Shown: positions 62,529 through 64,000 of the stretch, in pieces | Layout: every line of letters starts with the position of its first letter | How positions within the stretch are numbered: the stretch's first letter is position 1 | NCBI GenBank assembly: GCA_018711815.1 | Contig: DVHU01000060.1 | Span: forward strand, 52,024-116,023 | From: Candidatus Egerieimonas intestinavium | GTDB taxonomy: Bacteria; Bacillota; Clostridia; Lachnospirales; Lachnospiraceae | Length of the DNA stretch: 64,000 nt | Direction of reading: 5' to 3' | Program-made: the position numbers and the translations under genes | Notes under the pieces: model-generated | Seen by the model: only the letters and a program-made list of their open reading frames with translations | Database searches by the model: none | Told to the model about the DNA's origin: nothing

Positions 62529-64000
62529 ATGGAACGAAGCAACGGGAACAGCTGGGTAAAGCATCTGGATTTCCTGATATTCGACGTCATCTGTATGGAG
62601 GTAAGTCTGGTGCTGGCGTATCTGCTGCGGAACAGCCTGGGCGCCGGCGTGGTGCTGGGGCGGCTGTATGCGGTGATGGCCGGGGTGCTGCTGCTGGTGA
62701 ACCTGGTGGTTGCCCTGTTCAATGAGAGTTATCGGAGCATCCTTCGAAGGGGATACCTAAAGGAATTCAAGGCGGCCTTTATTCACACCTCCCTGGTGGT
62801 TTTGCTCTCTCTGCTGGCCTTATACCTGATGAAGAGTGTGGACCACTATTCCCGGATGATTTTTCTGACCATGTGGTGCCTGTACCTGCTGCTGACCTAC
62901 CTGATCCGCTGCCTGTGGAAGAACCGTCTGCTGAGGCGGGGGAAAGCCAATGGAGGCAAGCGAAGCCTCCTGGTGGTAGCCAGAGAATCCCAGGCGGAGG
63001 CCATACTGGAAAGTATCCAGAAGAATAACTTCGGGCACCTGAAGGTGCAGGGGGTGTCGCTTTTGGATGGAGGGGAGGAGTTTGCCAGCGGGGAGGACAT
63101 GGCCGCAGGCAAAGGAGAAGCAGAGAAGAAAAGTTTTGCCAGCGAAGAGAACAGGGTCGCTGGAAAAGGAGCAACAGAGCAGGCAGGCACAGTTAAGGCT
63201 CAGGAGAAAGGTTCCTCCGGCGAGGTTGCCGGATTTCCCATCGTGGCGGACGCCAGGAGCGTGCTGGAGTACATAAGAACCAACTGGGTGGACGGGGTAT
63301 TCCTGGACTATGTGAGTGGGAATACGGAAATCACGCGAATCATCTGCGGCTGCTGGGAGATGGGCGTGACAGTGCACCTAAAGCTGGTGGACAAGCTGTT
63401 TTTAGGCGGAAGCCAGAGCGTGGAGCGCCTGGGCGGCTACACGGTGCTGACCAGTACGGCCACCACCGCCACCACCCGCCAGTTATTCTGCAAGCGGGCG
63501 CTGGATATCCTGGGAGCGCTGGTGGGGCTGGTGCTGACCGGAATCGTGACCATTTTTGTGGGACCGGCCATCATGTTGAAATCCCCGGGACCGGTATTCT
63601 TTTCCCAGAAGCGAGTGGGGAAGAACGGCAAGCTGTTTCGCATCTACAAGTTCCGCTCCATGTACATGGACGCGGAGGAGAGGAAGAAGGAGCTGATGGC
63701 CCAGAATGACTGTAAGGACGGCCGGATGTTCAAGATGGAGAACGACCCGCGGATCATCAAGGGGATCGGCCATTTCATCCGAAACACGTCCCTGGATGAG
63801 CTGCCTCAGTTTTGGAACGTACTGAAAGGGGAGATGAGCCTGGTGGGAACCCGGCCGCCGACCCTGGATGAGTGGGAGAAGTATGAGCTGCACCACCGGA
63901 AGCGGATGGCCATCAAGCCGGGAATCACCGGCATGTGGCAGGTGAGCGGAAGGAGCAATATCAAGGACTTTGAGGAAGTGGTGAAGCTGGATACGGAGTA
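62529..64000 (+). CDS. Priming sugar-phosphate transferase for polysaccharide synthesis (3' end outside window)
   Basis: 490 codons are open to the last base; the ATG at 62529 follows GAGGTGGGGAG. N-terminal membrane helices (about 25-45, 50-70, 85-105, 112-130) and a CoA-binding-like domain are followed by the catalytic bacterial sugar transferase domain: KRALDILGALVGLVLTGIVT, KSPGPVFFSQKRVGKNGKLF, RIYKFRSMYMDAEERKKEL, SLDELPQFWNVLKGEMSLVG then TRPP and PGITGMWQVSGRSNIKDFEE. It attaches the first sugar phosphate to undecaprenyl phosphate (WcaJ/WbaP/CpsE type). Residues about 183-233 are a low-complexity insertion with an internal duplication. It opens a polysaccharide locus that continues beyond the window. 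Confidence 0.93.
   Translation, partial: MERSNGNSWVKHLDFLIFDVICMEVSLVLAYLLRNSLGAGVVLGRLYAVMAGVLLLVNLVVALFNESYRSILRRGYLKEFKAAFIHTSLVVLLSLLALYLMKSVDHYSRMIFLTMWCLYLLLTYLIRCLWKNRLLRRGKANGGKRSLLVVARESQAEAILESIQKNNFGHLKVQGVSLLDGGEEFASGEDMAAGKGEAEKKSFASEENRVAGKGATEQAGTVKAQEKGSSGEVAGFPIVADARSVLEYIRTNWVDGVFLDYVSGNTEITRIICGCWEMGVTVHLKLVDKLFLGGSQSVERLGGYTVLTSTATTATTRQLFCKRALDILGALVGLVLTGIVTIFVGPAIMLKSPGPVFFSQKRVGKNGKLFRIYKFRSMYMDAEERKKELMAQNDCKDGRMFKMENDPRIIKGIGHFIRNTSLDELPQFWNVLKGEMSLVGTRPPTLDEWEKYELHHRKRMAIKPGITGMWQVSGRSNIKDFEEVVKLDTE

Overview
The window is a dense Gram-positive chromosome segment. Everything visible fits a spore-forming clostridium of the Lachnospiraceae type: spoIVB-spo0A, SpoIIM- and SpoVB-type proteins, a pair of small CotF-like proteins, AGGAGG ribosome sites, TTGACA/TATAAT promoters, a clostridial SOS box at recA and a tmRNA tag ending in AVAA. 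There is no rRNA or tRNA gene, so species cannot be named from the sequence. Most of it is ordinary core genome, and the gene order is often the conserved one.

Layout. 0-4 kb: end of spoIVB, spo0A, glycogen synthase, two coat-like genes. 4-7.4 kb: recA-recX, then RNase Y. 7.5-13 kb: two SpoIIM-type genes around xerD, then a minus-strand pair (DAHP synthase, SpoVB-like flippase). 12.7-16.8 kb: an iron-sulfur and thiolation operon (Rrf2 regulator, iscS, iscU, mnmA, PHP phosphatase). 16.8-31 kb: glycolysis (gap, pgk, tpiA, later gpmI and eno), interrupted by an Rpn-type nuclease gene, a nucleoside phosphorylase-homoserine dehydrogenase pair, an amino-acid ABC transporter, a broken DUF554 gene and a DUF2804 gene. 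31-34.3 kb: the classical secG-rnr-smpB-ssrA block. 34.3-36.7 kb: a small putative membrane-lipid operon (flavodoxin, second PlsY, GT28-type glycosyltransferase). 36.7-42.2 kb: an ammonium transporter fused to a P-II domain behind a two-hairpin leader, then minus-strand mgtE and a diguanylate cyclase. 42.3-47.2 kb: a membrane protein, two-component system, rnhB, yraN, pgeF. 47.2-52.5 kb: a five-gene peptide/nickel-type ABC transporter whose last ATPase ends in a 15-histidine tail. 52.5-58.3 kb: a long PRPP synthetase, then a radical-SAM DUF512 protein, der, plsY, gpsA. 58.4-62 kb: accessory DNA, with a RhuM-family pseudogene and a Rieske flavoenzyme overlapping a tocopherol-cyclase-like gene. 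62-64 kb: an AT-rich stretch and a long structured leader opening a polysaccharide locus, whose priming sugar-phosphate transferase runs off the window.

The most interesting signals are regulatory or accessory: a hairpin that hides the enolase ribosome site and start codon directly behind an upstream stop codon; the structured leaders of the amt-PII gene and the polysaccharide locus; a 136-bp imperfect palindromic element plus tandem hairpins between pgk and tpiA; a small repeated intergenic motif; and the Rieske oxidoreductase/cyclase-like pair. No CRISPR array, phage or complete insertion sequence was seen. I did not find an unmistakable new multi-gene defence or biosynthetic system.
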